64,000 bases of DNA from Cysteiniphilum litorale. GTDB taxonomy: Bacteria; Pseudomonadota; Gammaproteobacteria; Francisellales; Francisellaceae. A model generated the notes under the pieces. The model ran no database searches, was not told the DNA's origin, and worked only from the letters and a program-made list of their open reading frames with translations. Of this stretch, positions 26,439-35,809 are shown in pieces. How positions within the stretch are numbered: position 1 is the stretch's first letter; every line of letters starts with the position of its first letter. Both the position numbers and the translations under genes were made by a program. The stretch covers positions 1 to 64,000 of the forward strand of contig NZ_QLIQ01000011.1 in the NCBI RefSeq assembly GCF_003428165.1. Reading direction: 5' to 3'.

Positions 26439-26795
26439 TTATTGGTCGCCATTATCATTGTCGCCGCTATCATCGTCACTGCCACAGCTGCCAGCGCCGC
26501 ATTTCATATCACTGCTTTTATCAGATGAAGCACCACATGAACTTGCGCCACATTTACCATCTTGTGATTTATCCGTAGCGTGGTCACTGCCGCAGCTGCC
26601 AGCACCACATTTCATGTCACTCGATTTATCATTATTTGTACTGTTTGCATCAGTCACTTGGCTGCTTTGTCCATTTTGACCATTGGCATAACCGTTATTC
26701 ATATCATTGCTTTGAAAGTTACTATCAGCAAAGGCGTGTGTTGACATGCCAAATGCTAAAGCTGAAGCGATGATTAATGATTTTGTAGCTTTCAT
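26439..26795 (-). CDS. Cys-rich exported precursor, HvfA/bufferin-like
   Basis: 118 residues. A Sec signal peptide (MKATKSLIIASALAFGMSTHAFA, cut after residue 23) is followed by an N/Q/S/D-rich spacer to about 60. Then come three Cys repeats, KCGAGSCG at 62-69, KCGASSCG at 81-88 and KCGAGSCG at 98-105, separated by D/S/K-rich linkers, and an acidic tail. The six cysteines (63, 68, 82, 87, 99, 104) lie in K-C-G-x-S-C-G pairs, close to the EGKCG-type repeats of HvfA proteins that are modified by DUF692/DUF2063 enzymes. It is the likely RiPP substrate of the next two genes. It could also act unmodified as a metal-binding periplasmic protein. Confidence 0.82.
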   Translation of the reverse strand: MKATKSLIIASALAFGMSTHAFADSNFQSNDMNNGYANGQNGQSSQVTDANSTNNDKSSDMKCGAGSCGSDHATDKSQDGKCGASSCGASSDKSSDMKCGAGSCGSDDDSGDNDNGDQ

Positions 26796-26854
26796 AGAGT
26801 TGTTCTCCTTGTTGTGGGTTTAAAATCCTTCTTAGTGCGTCTTATAACGACATC

Positions 26855-27052
26855 CAAGTTTTGTTAAACATTGGAGTTACGAACTTTTTCTATTTCAACA
26901 CCCCGCCTCGCAAGCTCAGCACCCCTCTTGCAGAGGGGAATTAAAATCACCGTCGCCCAATTCCCCTCTGCAAGAGGGGTGGCAGCCGCAGGCTGACGGG
27001 GTGTTTATAAAATCATAGTTTTTCTAAAGTGCGTAACTTCGGTTAAACATTA
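26855..27052 (-). repeat. dispersed hairpin element, family B (about 190 bp)
   Basis: Inverted relative to the copy at 19745-19928. Core arms are CAACACCCCGCCTCGCAAGC at 26896 and GCTGACGGGGTGTTT at 26992-27005, with CACCCCTCTTGCAGAGGGG and CCCCTCTGCAAGAGGGGTG inside. The outer ends GGAGTTACGAAC and GCGTAACTTC are inverted copies of each other with neighbouring GTTAAACA/GGTTAAACAT. It begins about 60 bp upstream of the hvfA-like start, so it probably lies in or beside that operon's promoter. Confidence 0.75.
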
Positions 27053-27135
27053 GCATATCGAAAATAATTAAAAATGCACGAGGTGGATTGCAAATAAAAT
27101 TTTTCTTTTGGCATTGCTCTGGTCTGTGATCGGTA

Positions 27136-27369
27136 TATACCCATCGTAAATCATTTTGCGGTGTTTAGTTGCAAAGCAATTCGCGAGGGTTTTGACAAGT
27201 TGGGTTGCAGGTAATAGCTGCCCTTAACAGAGTCTTTGGGCGCTCATTTGCTAAAACAATGAAACTTTTCATTGTTTCTTAACGCATTCGCTATTACCAA
27301 AATTCAACTTGGTAATGGTGTGGGAAGTGCAAAGCAAGAAATTCTGTAAAATGGTTTGTGATGGGTATA
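27136..27369 (+). repeat. dispersed palindromic element, family A, long copy (234 bp)
   Basis: Ends are TATACCCATCGTAAATCATT at 27136 and GTTTGTGATGGGTATA at 27369. Compared with the 167-bp copies it carries about 65 extra bases in the middle (roughly 27225-27290), including an AATGAAAC-TTTTCATT hairpin. It stops 47 bp before the cysteine desulfurase start and fills, with the family B copy, a 620-bp gap between the hvfA-like gene and the desulfurase. Confidence 0.8.
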
Positions 27370-27416
27370 AACTATGTGCCAGTAATGACGCTAATGTTTA
27401 TAAATATATTCTGGTT

Positions 27417-28586
27417 ATGAAACAAATATATCTTGATTATGCCTCAACAACACCGGTTGCTGATGAGGTGGTGGCACAGATGCTCAAATATCTAAGTATT
27501 GACAATGCCTTTGGTAATCCAGCATCAAATACCCATGATTATGGTTGGCAGGCAAAAGAAGCCGTCGATAATGCCCGATTACAAGTTGCTCATCTTATTA
27601 ATGCTGAAGCGCGTGAAATTGTTTTTACCTCAGGTGCGACAGAGTCGGATAATTTGGCGATAAAAGGTGTGGCAGATGCATATGGATCTCGTAGTAAGCA
27701 TATTGTTACTTCAATGATTGAGCACAAAGCGGTGATTGATACTTGTGCATACCTTGAAACAAAAGGTTATCAGGTAACTTATCTTAAGCCTGATGCTAAA
27801 GGTCAAATCTCATTAGCGCAAATCAAAAATGCATTAACCAAAGAGACGATTTTAGTTTCAATCATGGCAGTTAATAACGAATTAGGCACGATGTATCCTT
27901 TGGCAGAAATTGGCAGCTTATGCCGTGAGCGTAAGATCTTATTTCATGTTGATGCCGCGCAAGGTGTTGGCAAAATCAACATTGATGTAAAAGCAATGCA
28001 CATTGATCTTTTGTCAATATCAGCACATAAGATCTATGGACCAAAAGGCATTGGTGCGTTATATGTCAGAAGAAAGCCTAAAGTAAAACTCACACCATCG
28101 ATTCATGGCGGAGGGCATGAGCAAGGATTTCGTTCAGGTACGTTGGCAACACATCAAATCGTAGGGTTAGGTAGCGCCTGTGAGTTAATGTCTTCAAAGC
28201 AAAATGAATTAAATAAGCATGTATATGAATTGCGCGATCAATTTTTACAGGGGATAAATATATTGCCTGAGTTAATCATTAATACCCCGCTAGATAATAG
28301 TTATGCCGGAATTGTTAATATTACCTTTAAAGGCGTTGATGGCGAGTCATTAGTGGCAATGCTTTATCAACTGGCAGTGTCGATGGGTTCGGCATGTAAT
28401 TCAGCCAGTGTTGAGCCATCATTTGTATTAAGTGCCATTGGTTTAACGCAACAACAGGCGCATGCCAGTTTACGTTTTTCATTTGGTCGTTATACGACTA
28501 CAGAAGATATCGATATTGCCATTGCGGCAATCGTTGATGTGGTCACTAAATTGCGTGCTTTATCGCCACTATGGCAAGGTCAATAG
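27417..28586 (+). CDS. cysteine desulfurase (IscS/NifS class)
   Basis: PLP enzyme releasing sulfur from cysteine for Fe-S clusters or thiolation. The 389 residues start MKQIYLDYASTTPVADEVV, with FTSGATESDNLAIKG, EHKAVIDT, the PLP-lysine segment SISAHKIYGPKGIGALY, GGGHEQGFRSGT and the active-site cysteine in MGSACNSASVEPS. I place the start at 27417; the frame is open upstream, but those 36 codons are read from a repeat element. iscR, iscU and hscAB are not adjacent. The 3' neighbour is a small SufE-like protein, which suggests a dedicated sulfur-relay pair. Confidence 0.93.
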   Translation: MKQIYLDYASTTPVADEVVAQMLKYLSIDNAFGNPASNTHDYGWQAKEAVDNARLQVAHLINAEAREIVFTSGATESDNLAIKGVADAYGSRSKHIVTSMIEHKAVIDTCAYLETKGYQVTYLKPDAKGQISLAQIKNALTKETILVSIMAVNNELGTMYPLAEIGSLCRERKILFHVDAAQGVGKINIDVKAMHIDLLSISAHKIYGPKGIGALYVRRKPKVKLTPSIHGGGHEQGFRSGTLATHQIVGLGSACELMSSKQNELNKHVYELRDQFLQGINILPELIINTPLDNSYAGIVNITFKGVDGESLVAMLYQLAVSMGSACNSASVEPSFVLSAIGLTQQQAHASLRFSFGRYTTTEDIDIAIAAIVDVVTKLRALSPLWQGQ

Positions 28587-28590
28587 TACC

Positions 28591-28926
28591 ATGATGAGTG
28601 AGAAAATTTTAGATCTGCTTCAAGCAATTACATTGAAAGATTGCCAATATAATCCTTCATGTGTTCAAACTATTGCGCATGCAGGGGAGTTGGGGCAGCA
28701 AGTTTTCATTTATAGTGATCAAACTAATTACTATTTTCAAGCGATTGGTAGCCCGTATTTATTGGCAATGACAAAATGGTTAGTAATGCAATTGCAAGAT
28801 AAAGATAAGGCAGCACTTGCTACTTTTGCTGATATCGATATTGCTAAGCTGCAACAGATGTTTGATTTACCAACGCACAAACGTCAAGATGCCTTAGTGA
28901 TTTTGCAGTTGATTGAGCAGTTATGA
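28591..28926 (+). CDS. small SufE-like protein
   Basis: 111 residues. The C-terminal half (YLLAMTKWLVMQLQDKDKAALATFADIDIAKLQQMFDLPTHKRQDALVILQLIEQL) follows the SufE fold pattern in both helix layout and ending. The usual sulfur-accepting GCxSxVW loop is absent; the only cysteines are in DCQYNPSC near the N-terminus. It starts 4 bp after the cysteine desulfurase and overlaps recO by 4 nt (ATGA). It may be a regulator or a divergent sulfur acceptor of the upstream enzyme. The assignment is tentative. Confidence 0.5.
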   Translation: MMSEKILDLLQAITLKDCQYNPSCVQTIAHAGELGQQVFIYSDQTNYYFQAIGSPYLLAMTKWLVMQLQDKDKAALATFADIDIAKLQQMFDLPTHKRQDALVILQLIEQL

Positions 28927-29624
28927 TGAGCACAATAGATAGGGCGGTTGTGTTACACAGTCGTAAGTACAAAGAATCATCACTGTTATTAACATTATGG
29001 TTAAAAGACCATGGTAAGTTGAATGCAATTGCGCGGACGAACAAAAAGAGTCATGGCATTTATCAGCCATTTAGTTTGTTGAATGTTGATATAAAGATCA
29101 TGCCTGCAGCGGAAAGCTTAGCAAATATTTGCTTTGCCGAGTGTGAGAAAAGCTTTAGCATGGGAAGTTATTTATCACAATTGGCACGTATGTATTTGAA
29201 TGAAGTCTTGTATTGGCTCTTGCCACATGATCATCACGATGCAGCACTCTTTGATAGTTATCTATTGGTAGTACAGGAATTGGTTAGCGATGATATTACG
29301 AAATTGTTACGGTATTTTGAGCTTCAATTATTAGAAAGCTTAGGTTATGGTTTTCAGGTGGATTATGATGAACAGCATAAAATGATGAATGAAGATCATT
29401 ACTATGCAATGGCGCCGTTGTCCGCCTTTTATCAAACAACCGCTGAAAGTGGTATTAGTGGCAAATATATCAAACAATTGCAACAGCCAGTGTCCAGTTG
29501 GGATAATGATACGCTGCAAGTACTGCAAAAACTCATACGTATTAATTTAAATGCCTGTCTGCAAGGCAGAGCACTTAAAACCCGTGAGTTGTTAATAAGT
29601 TATTTACGAAACCAAAATGCTTGA
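28923..29624 (+). CDS. recO: DNA repair protein RecO
   Basis: Recombination mediator that helps load RecA onto SSB-coated single strands. The 233 residues have the N-terminal OB-fold start MMSTIDRAVVLHSRKYKESSLLLTLWLKDHGKLNAIAR and a helical C-terminal part (LLRYFELQLLESLGYGFQVDYD). The zinc-finger cysteines of some RecO proteins are missing, as in E. coli. Coupled by ATGA to the SufE-like gene. Confidence 0.92.
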   Translation: MMSTIDRAVVLHSRKYKESSLLLTLWLKDHGKLNAIARTNKKSHGIYQPFSLLNVDIKIMPAAESLANICFAECEKSFSMGSYLSQLARMYLNEVLYWLLPHDHHDAALFDSYLLVVQELVSDDITKLLRYFELQLLESLGYGFQVDYDEQHKMMNEDHYYAMAPLSAFYQTTAESGISGKYIKQLQQPVSSWDNDTLQVLQKLIRINLNACLQGRALKTRELLISYLRNQNA

Positions 29625-29643
29625 TGACGCTTAGGTGATCATT

Positions 29644-29652
29644 TGCTATGAT
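29644..29652 (+). promoter_or_regulatory. candidate extended -10 promoter of parC
   Basis: TGC-TATGAT lies 33 bp before the parC ATG in the short recO-parC gap. The best -35 (TTGATG) is spaced 20 bp away, so the call rests on the extended -10. Confidence 0.4.
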
Positions 29653-29684
29653 GTGACGAGTTTAACGTCTTAATTTTTTAACGT

Positions 29685-31922
29685 ATGGATCAATTAAGCC
29701 TTTCTTTTGAAGATAATGAAAAGCAGACGATTAGCGCCTTTAGTCGTCAGGCATATTTGAATTACTCGATGTATGTAATTCTCGATCGCGCATTGCCGCA
29801 TATCGGTGATGGTTTAAAGCCCGTGCAGCGGCGAATTATTTATGCGATGAGCGAGATCGGCTTATCGGCATTAAGTAAGCATAAGAAGTCAGCGCGTACT
29901 GTCGGTGATGTGTTGGGTAAGTATCATCCACATGGTGATAGTGCCTGTTATGAAGCAATGGTGCTGATGGCGCAGGATTTCTCGTATCGCTATCCTCTAA
30001 TTGATGGGCAAGGTAACTGGGGCTCGCCAGATGATCCTAAATCATTTGCGGCAATGCGCTATACCGAGTCGCGATTATCCAAATATGCTGAAGTGTTATT
30101 AAATGAGTTAAAGCTTGGCACAGTTGATTGGCAGCCAAATTTTGACGGCACACTACAAGAGCCAAAGATGTTGCCAGCGCAAGTGCCGAATGTACTATTA
30201 AATGGCAGCATGGGGATTGCTGTAGGGATGTCAACGGATATCCCATCACATAATCTTACGGAAGTCGTTGAAGGTTGTTTATATCTTTTAACAGGTAAAG
30301 ATCATGATTTAGATGGTTTAATGACGCATATTCCTGGACCTGATTATCCAGGCGGGGCTGAGGTTATTACTCCTTTTGAAGAACGTAAAAAGATTTACGA
30401 GACAGGGACTGGCAGCATTCGTCTGCGTGCGGTATTTCATACGGAAGACGGTAATATCGTTATTACTCGCGTACCACATCAGGTCTCAAGTGCCAAGGTA
30501 ATTGAGCAGATTGCTGCTCAAATGAACAGTAAAAAAATCTCATGGCTTAGTGACATACGTGATGAGTCTGATCACAGTGATCCGGTGAGAATCGTATTAG
30601 TACCACGCTCAAATCGTGTCGATACCAATCTTTTGATGAGTCATTTATTTGCGACAACCGATCTTGAAAAAAGCTATCGTGTTAATTTAAACATGATTGG
30701 TCTAAATGGTAAGCCACAAGTAAAATCACTGATGGAAGTACTTGTAGAGTGGCTGCAATTTAGAACGGAGGTCACGACTAAGCGCCTGGAATTTCGTTTG
30801 GATAAAATCTTAGAGCGTTTGCATATTTTAGATGGCTTTTTGATTGCGTTTTTAAATATTGACGAAGTCATTGCTATTATTCGTTATGAAGATGATCCTA
30901 AACAGGAATTAAAAAAGCGTTTTGATCTCACCGATACACAAGCTGAAGCCGTGCTTAATCTGCGTTTACGCAATTTAGCCAAGCTAGAAGAAATGGCAAT
31001 CAAAAAGGAAAAGCATGAGCTTGAAAAAGAACGTGATGAGATTATGGGTTATTTGGAGAATCCAACCAAGTTAAAAAACCTCATCAAAAAAGAGCTCAAA
31101 GCCGCACAACAAAAACATGGTGATCAAAGAAAATCAGCCCTTGTGGTACGCCCTGAAGCTAAAGCGTTAAAAGAAGCGGATTTACAACCGGTTGAAAGTG
31201 TTACCGTTGTCTTATCAAAGCAAGGCTGGGTGCGTGTTGCCAAGGGGCATGATGTTAATGTTGAAGGGTTAAGCTACAAAACGGGGGACAGTTATTTTGC
31301 CTCAAGTATGGGTAAGAGTAATCAGCATTGTTTGTTCTTCTCAAGTTTCGGTAAGGCTTATAGTTTATTAAGTGCTGATTTGCCTTCAGCAAGAGGTCAA
31401 GGTGAACCGATTACAGGACATTTGAAGCTTGAGCAAAACGAGCATATTGTTGCACTAACATTTGTGACTTCAGAAGATCAGTTTGTTTTAGCCTCAAGTG
31501 CCGGCAATGCCTTTTTAGCAAATGTCGATGATCTAATTAGTAAGAACCGCTCAGGAAAACAGGTCATTACATTAGGCAGTGACAAGATGGTGCCACCGGC
31601 CAACGCGCATGATGATGAGCATAGCTTGATTGTTGCCATTTCTAATCAAGGGCGCCTGCTCGCTGTTGATAGAGGTGAGCTGCCAAGTTTGGCAAAAGGT
31701 AAGGGCAATCGCCTTTTGAATATGCCAAGCTCGCTAGCCACAGGTGAGGAGCTTAAATTTGTTAGCGCCATTACTAATGGACAAAGCTTAGTAATCTACT
31801 CAGGTAAACGCCATATGCGTTTAAGCTTTAGCGATCTTAATGAGTATCAAGGTAAACGCGCCTCACGTGGCAAAATCTTACCACGTGGCTTTCAGAATGT
31901 TGATGATATTACTATTACATAG
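29685..31922 (+). CDS. parC: DNA topoisomerase IV subunit A
   Basis: Catalytic breakage-reunion subunit that decatenates daughter chromosomes. The 745 residues show the quinolone-region segment [16 protein letters not shown] (S86 and E90 wild type), the active-site tyrosine Y126 in [10 protein letters not shown], [17 protein letters not shown] and a C-terminal beta-pinwheel from about 500. The length fits ParC, not GyrA. parE is not adjacent. Confidence 0.96.
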   Translation: MDQLSLSFEDNEKQTISAFSRQAYLNYSMYVILDRALPHIGDGLKPVQRRIIYAMSEIGLSALSKHKKSARTVGDVLGKYHPHGDSACYEAMVLMAQDFSYRYPLIDGQGNWGSPDDPKSFAAMRYTESRLSKYAEVLLNELKLGTVDWQPNFDGTLQEPKMLPAQVPNVLLNGSMGIAVGMSTDIPSHNLTEVVEGCLYLLTGKDHDLDGLMTHIPGPDYPGGAEVITPFEERKKIYETGTGSIRLRAVFHTEDGNIVITRVPHQVSSAKVIEQIAAQMNSKKISWLSDIRDESDHSDPVRIVLVPRSNRVDTNLLMSHLFATTDLEKSYRVNLNMIGLNGKPQVKSLMEVLVEWLQFRTEVTTKRLEFRLDKILERLHILDGFLIAFLNIDEVIAIIRYEDDPKQELKKRFDLTDTQAEAVLNLRLRNLAKLEEMAIKKEKHELEKERDEIMGYLENPTKLKNLIKKELKAAQQKHGDQRKSALVVRPEAKALKEADLQPVESVTVVLSKQGWVRVAKGHDVNVEGLSYKTGDSYFASSMGKSNQHCLFFSSFGKAYSLLSADLPSARGQGEPITGHLKLEQNEHIVALTFVTSEDQFVLASSAGNAFLANVDDLISKNRSGKQVITLGSDKMVPPANAHDDEHSLIVAISNQGRLLAVDRGELPSLAKGKGNRLLNMPSSLATGEELKFVSAITNGQSLVIYSGKRHMRLSFSDLNEYQGKRASRGKILPRGFQNVDDITIT

Positions 31923-31947
31923 GCTTTAGATAATATTGGGTGGAAGT

Positions 31948-32985
31948 ATGGAAGAAAATATTAGGAAGGCTTTACGGACGTTTTACACAGCGTGTATAGG
32001 TTTCAAGTATGGGAGAGGCGTTGATGTAACAGTAAAGCAGGATGCGATAAAGTCGATAGTTTTTATTGTTTTTTGGGGATGTGTTTTTTTCCCTGCGGCA
32101 TTGTATACTCTTAATCTGATATTTCCTAAGTTTGGGAGTTTGCCATACGTAAAAGCCTTCAATATGTTTTGGTTGGTATATGATTTGCTGATTTTTACAA
32201 GTTTGCTTACTTGTTTACTAATAGTTATTTATACTATGATAACTTGGTGTAAATATAGCCTTCAATTTGACTCCTTCTCAGAAAAATCTAGTATGAAGAG
32301 ACTAATTGCTTACTATCTTCGATATTTTTCAAATTTGCCTTATGTTTTGATGTATGTTTTTCGCATAACCATTTTTCATACAGTAATTTTTATACTAATG
32401 GTAACAGGTACATATATTTGGGTTGTTTATTACCAATCAATAGGCGTCAAAGTTAATTACTTGTTTGATAATCATATTCATGATGTTGGAGTGGTTACTA
32501 ATGCACCATGGGTGTTTTTGTTATTAGGAACAATTACAGTGCTGTTATCTATGTCTAGCTTTTATGTATATGCATATGCACTCTATAAAAAGTATCTTAA
32601 AGCTAGTTTAATAAAAAGGAAAATATGGATATTGCTTTATGCTGTAGTCAAGAAAATTATACAGGTAATATTATATTCCATATTGATTTTGGTCGTAAGT
32701 TATTGTGCAACTGAGTTGCCACTGTTTAAAAACGCAATTAATGAGAGAAATATGCGAGTGATGTATGTTGATGCAATTATTAATAGTCAGCAAAAATACA
32801 TGGGTATAGATTACACTCGGGTGCTAACTTCAGTGCAGAAAGACTATTGTGTTAGAGCATTTGGATATGATAAAGGTCATCATAATAAAATAGGCACATG
32901 TTTAAATAATTATTTATATAATGACCCAGAGTTTATTAGAAACTGTCAGTCGAATATTAAAAATGAAGCTCTTGGATCATCTTAA
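31948..32985 (+). CDS. unknown polytopic membrane protein
   Basis: About 345 residues and unrecognised. Five hydrophobic segments are seen at roughly 36-58, 75-100, 130-155, 185-210 and 230-255. A C-terminal soluble region of about 75 residues follows, with three cysteines (DYCVRAFGYDKGHHNKIGTC and IRNC). The ATG at 31948 is preferred over an upstream TTG because a GGTGGAAG site lies just before it. Base composition is more AT-rich and tyrosine/isoleucine codons more common than in parC next door, suggesting an acquired gene. It converges with the lipoprotein gene 24 bp away. Confidence 0.7.
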   Translation: MEENIRKALRTFYTACIGFKYGRGVDVTVKQDAIKSIVFIVFWGCVFFPAALYTLNLIFPKFGSLPYVKAFNMFWLVYDLLIFTSLLTCLLIVIYTMITWCKYSLQFDSFSEKSSMKRLIAYYLRYFSNLPYVLMYVFRITIFHTVIFILMVTGTYIWVVYYQSIGVKVNYLFDNHIHDVGVVTNAPWVFLLLGTITVLLSMSSFYVYAYALYKKYLKASLIKRKIWILLYAVVKKIIQVILYSILILVVSYCATELPLFKNAINERNMRVMYVDAIINSQQKYMGIDYTRVLTSVQKDYCVRAFGYDKGHHNKIGTCLNNYLYNDPEFIRNCQSNIKNEALGSS

Positions 32986-33009
32986 ATCATATCAAAATAG
33001 TCTAAGTTG

Positions 33010-33606
33010 TTACCACCAACTTTGCGATGGAATATTGCAACGTCTAAGTTGATACGCATAGCGATACGCCATATCTTGAGTTTCACGTGCGTATTTCATT
33101 AAAAATTGATTATTACGATAGCTTTTTTTCATATAGCCATAAACACCTTGGTTATAGGCTAAATATAGCTGATAAGCGTTGTCCTTGGAAATCCCAGCAA
33201 TGCGTTGCGCACGATTGGCATACCAACCGATAAAGTCAACAGAGTCAGCGAAGTTCGTGCGACTTGCCCATGAGTTTCCGGTTTCTTTTTGATATTCCTC
33301 CCATGTGCCATCAAGCGCTTGAGCATAACCATAAGCCGTTGATTGGCGTCCGGTTGGGATAAACCCTAATACATACTGCATCGGTGTTTGCGCATCGGCA
33401 ATAAAGCTTGATTCTTTACGAATAAATGCCCATTGGACACTGATAGGCACCCCCCATTTTTTATAGGAGTCTAAAGAGTCGTAATACCAATCAGGGTATT
33501 GCTGTGCGATTGAGCAAGCGTTATTAGGGTTGTTCGGTGGTGCGGTAATACAACCGGCAAGTGGTAAGACAGCTAAAATAGCTAAAAACTTAAAATCAAA
33601 TTTCAT
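33010..33606 (-). CDS. lytic-transglycosylase-like (SLT fold) lipoprotein
   Basis: 198 residues with a lipoprotein signal and lipobox LAGC (C19). A lysozyme-like domain follows: SVQWAFIRKESSF carries the predicted catalytic glutamate E65, with YGYAQALDGTWEEYQKETGN, the core helix segment FIGWYANRAQRI and LYLAYNQGVYGYM. Such proteins trim or bind peptidoglycan from the outer-membrane side of the periplasm. No LysM or other domains are present. Position 20 (I) after the lipid cysteine favours outer-membrane sorting. Confidence 0.82.
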   Translation of the reverse strand: MKFDFKFLAILAVLPLAGCITAPPNNPNNACSIAQQYPDWYYDSLDSYKKWGVPISVQWAFIRKESSFIADAQTPMQYVLGFIPTGRQSTAYGYAQALDGTWEEYQKETGNSWASRTNFADSVDFIGWYANRAQRIAGISKDNAYQLYLAYNQGVYGYMKKSYRNNQFLMKYARETQDMAYRYAYQLRRCNIPSQSWW

Positions 33607-33756
33607 TAAATCAAGTAGCGATTTTTTCGTAACATTGAGGCACAGCCTAACGGATTTTTGAGCGAACGCGAACTATTTTCAACAACTTTTTATTCCAAGT
33701 GGACGCGCAATACAGTAAGTTATGCAACTAATATACAAAGAATGACTATCTAAGAT

Positions 33757-34335
33757 ATGGCAAAGCTTCATTTTTATTACTCCACCATGAATGCCGGCAA
33801 GAGTACAACGCTTTTACAATCTGATTATAATTATCGTGAACGCGGGATGAATACCTTATTATTCGCCCCGAGCTTTGATGATCGCTTTGGTATCGGCAAA
33901 ATCTCATCGCGCATAGGTCTCCAAGCCGATGCGTTGTTATATGATCAATCAACGGATCTCTGTGTGGAAACGCAAGAAGTGCTTAAAACCAAAAAATTAC
34001 ATTGTATTTTGGTCGATGAGGCACAGTTCTTAACAAAAGTGCAGGTCTTGCAATTAACCGATATTGTTGATGAGTTAGATATCCCAGTACTTGCTTATGG
34101 TTTACGTAATGACTTTCAGGCAGAGCCCTTTGAGGGGAGCAAGTATTTACTGACTTGGGCAGATCAGCTGATTGAAATTAAAACCATATGTCACTGTGGT
34201 AAAAAGGCGACACATGTTTTGCGTCTGGATCAAGATATGAATGTTATTAAAGATGGCGAGCAGCTGCAAATTGGCGGCAATGAGCGTTATATTTCCGTCT
34301 GTCGTTGGCATTATAAAAAAGGGCAGATTGCCTGA
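33757..34335 (+). CDS. tdk: thymidine kinase
   Basis: Phosphorylates thymidine in salvage. The 192 residues show the P-loop [12 protein letters not shown], Walker B-like ILVDEAQFL, the thymidine-binding [15 protein letters not shown] and the lasso/zinc segment [10 protein letters not shown]...[14 protein letters not shown]. Full length for class II tdk. The start is 150 bp from the divergent lipoprotein gene. Confidence 0.95.
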   Translation: MAKLHFYYSTMNAGKSTTLLQSDYNYRERGMNTLLFAPSFDDRFGIGKISSRIGLQADALLYDQSTDLCVETQEVLKTKKLHCILVDEAQFLTKVQVLQLTDIVDELDIPVLAYGLRNDFQAEPFEGSKYLLTWADQLIEIKTICHCGKKATHVLRLDQDMNVIKDGEQLQIGGNERYISVCRWHYKKGQIA

Positions 34336-34414
34336 TTAAAGTACTTTTGCTTGCTGTAAAATCCGATCTTTGCCACAATGCTCTTTAGAGCTGATGATGT
34401 TATAAAGAGGGTGT

Positions 34415-35632
34415 GTGAAGTCCTATTTAAAGGCACGTGCGGGATTGTTTAAAAATAGCTCATTTACCTGTGCGTGTATTATGAGCTTTTTTTCTGCCAT
34501 TGCCGTTGGTGTGGCTTATGTCTCATTTAGTTGGCATTTGCTTGAGATCTACAATAGTGTGAATGCGATTATTATCTTTATGTTTAGCTGGTGGGTCTCA
34601 GGTGCCGTTTTATCTCCTGTGACAGGCTATGTTGCCGATCGTTTCCCGCGACAAAAAATCATCATTGCGACCAATAGTGCGCGTGTTATTGTGATTGCTG
34701 CTTTTTTAATGTTTGGCTACCTTGATACATTGGCTGAGGTATATTTCTTTACCAGCTTTTGGGGCTTGATCTTAGCGTTTTATATGCCAGCAATGCTCAT
34801 TATGGTGCGCGAGATCTTTAGTGATGATAGTTATCTGTTATATGCCAATAGCACGATGGATGGCATATTTGAAATTGGCATGGTTATTGGTATGTCACTG
34901 GGTGGCTTGTTGGTCGTGTTTTTTAATATGCATCAAATCCTATACTTCTTATTATTTGGCACAGCGGTCGCGTTGATAGCAAGCTTTGGTGTTAGACCTA
35001 GGCGCCATGTTGAGCGCAGAGAGAGTGGATTTATTGAAGACTGGCGCATGGTTTATCGTTTTTTGCGCCAAAAGCGGTTTGTCTTTTGGTTTTATGTCGC
35101 TGAAGTTGGTTTTACTTGCTTGTTTATGACCGTGCCGATTTTTATCGCACCTTATGCCAAGAATATTTTACAGGCAAGTTCATGGCAATTTGCATTGATT
35201 GAAACCGGGTTTTCTATCGGCTTTATTATTGGTTGCATTATCCTGCCATGGTTTGCTGATCGTTATAGTGAGGTCAAAACCATTGTTGGCGCACTTTTAG
35301 TATCAGTCTGTTTATACTTCATGCTGGCAATAGTGCATAGTGTATGGTTGGCACTAATCTTTTACTTTATTATTGGTATATGTCTTTCATGTTGGGCGAT
35401 TTCAGTCACCCTTGCCCAGAGGCATACAGATATTACACTACAAGGTAAAACCCAAGGACTAAGCTATGGTCTGTCTGGTTTAATGGTTATGGTAATCTAT
35501 ACAATGTTTTTAATAATCAACAGCCAAATGCACTTCCCAAGTAACTATTGGTTTTACTTTATTATCATATTGGCATTAATGATTATTTATCCATTGTTGC
35601 GTGGTGGAAAACTACAAAAAAATCAAGGATGA
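34415..35632 (+). CDS. MFS transporter
   Basis: The 405 residues form twelve hydrophobic segments. MFS motif A appears as GYVADRFPRQKIIIATNSARV and a related loop in the second half as ADRYSEVKTIVGALLVSV, the pattern of MFS_3/enterobactin-exporter-like pumps. The substrate is unknown. Starts with GTG at 34415, with AGAGGGTG just upstream. A short hairpin (GCTCT/AGAGC, about 34381-34392) precedes it. A possible terminator stem (AGTTG...CAACT followed by T-rich sequence) lies at about 35650-35690. Confidence 0.85.
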   Translation: MKSYLKARAGLFKNSSFTCACIMSFFSAIAVGVAYVSFSWHLLEIYNSVNAIIIFMFSWWVSGAVLSPVTGYVADRFPRQKIIIATNSARVIVIAAFLMFGYLDTLAEVYFFTSFWGLILAFYMPAMLIMVREIFSDDSYLLYANSTMDGIFEIGMVIGMSLGGLLVVFFNMHQILYFLLFGTAVALIASFGVRPRRHVERRESGFIEDWRMVYRFLRQKRFVFWFYVAEVGFTCLFMTVPIFIAPYAKNILQASSWQFALIETGFSIGFIIGCIILPWFADRYSEVKTIVGALLVSVCLYFMLAIVHSVWLALIFYFIIGICLSCWAISVTLAQRHTDITLQGKTQGLSYGLSGLMVMVIYTMFLIINSQMHFPSNYWFYFIIILALMIIYPLLRGGKLQKNQG

Positions 35633-35809
35633 GATTTGAATTTTTAAAATAGTTGTCTACGCTTGGAGCGAGGCAACTCTATTTTATTTTCCCCGCATTT
35701 AACTTTTTATTAAGGGATTAATTTTGCACTAAAGTCTAGATTTTGATGGCTTGATGTAACTTATTTCTATTGTTTTGCCTTGGTGAGATAGATATAGGCG
35801 AGGTATGAA

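Noticed and set aside
27309-27416. N-terminal extension of the cysteine desulfurase
   Set aside because: These codons are read from the end of a family A element and its flank; the family start motif begins at 27417.
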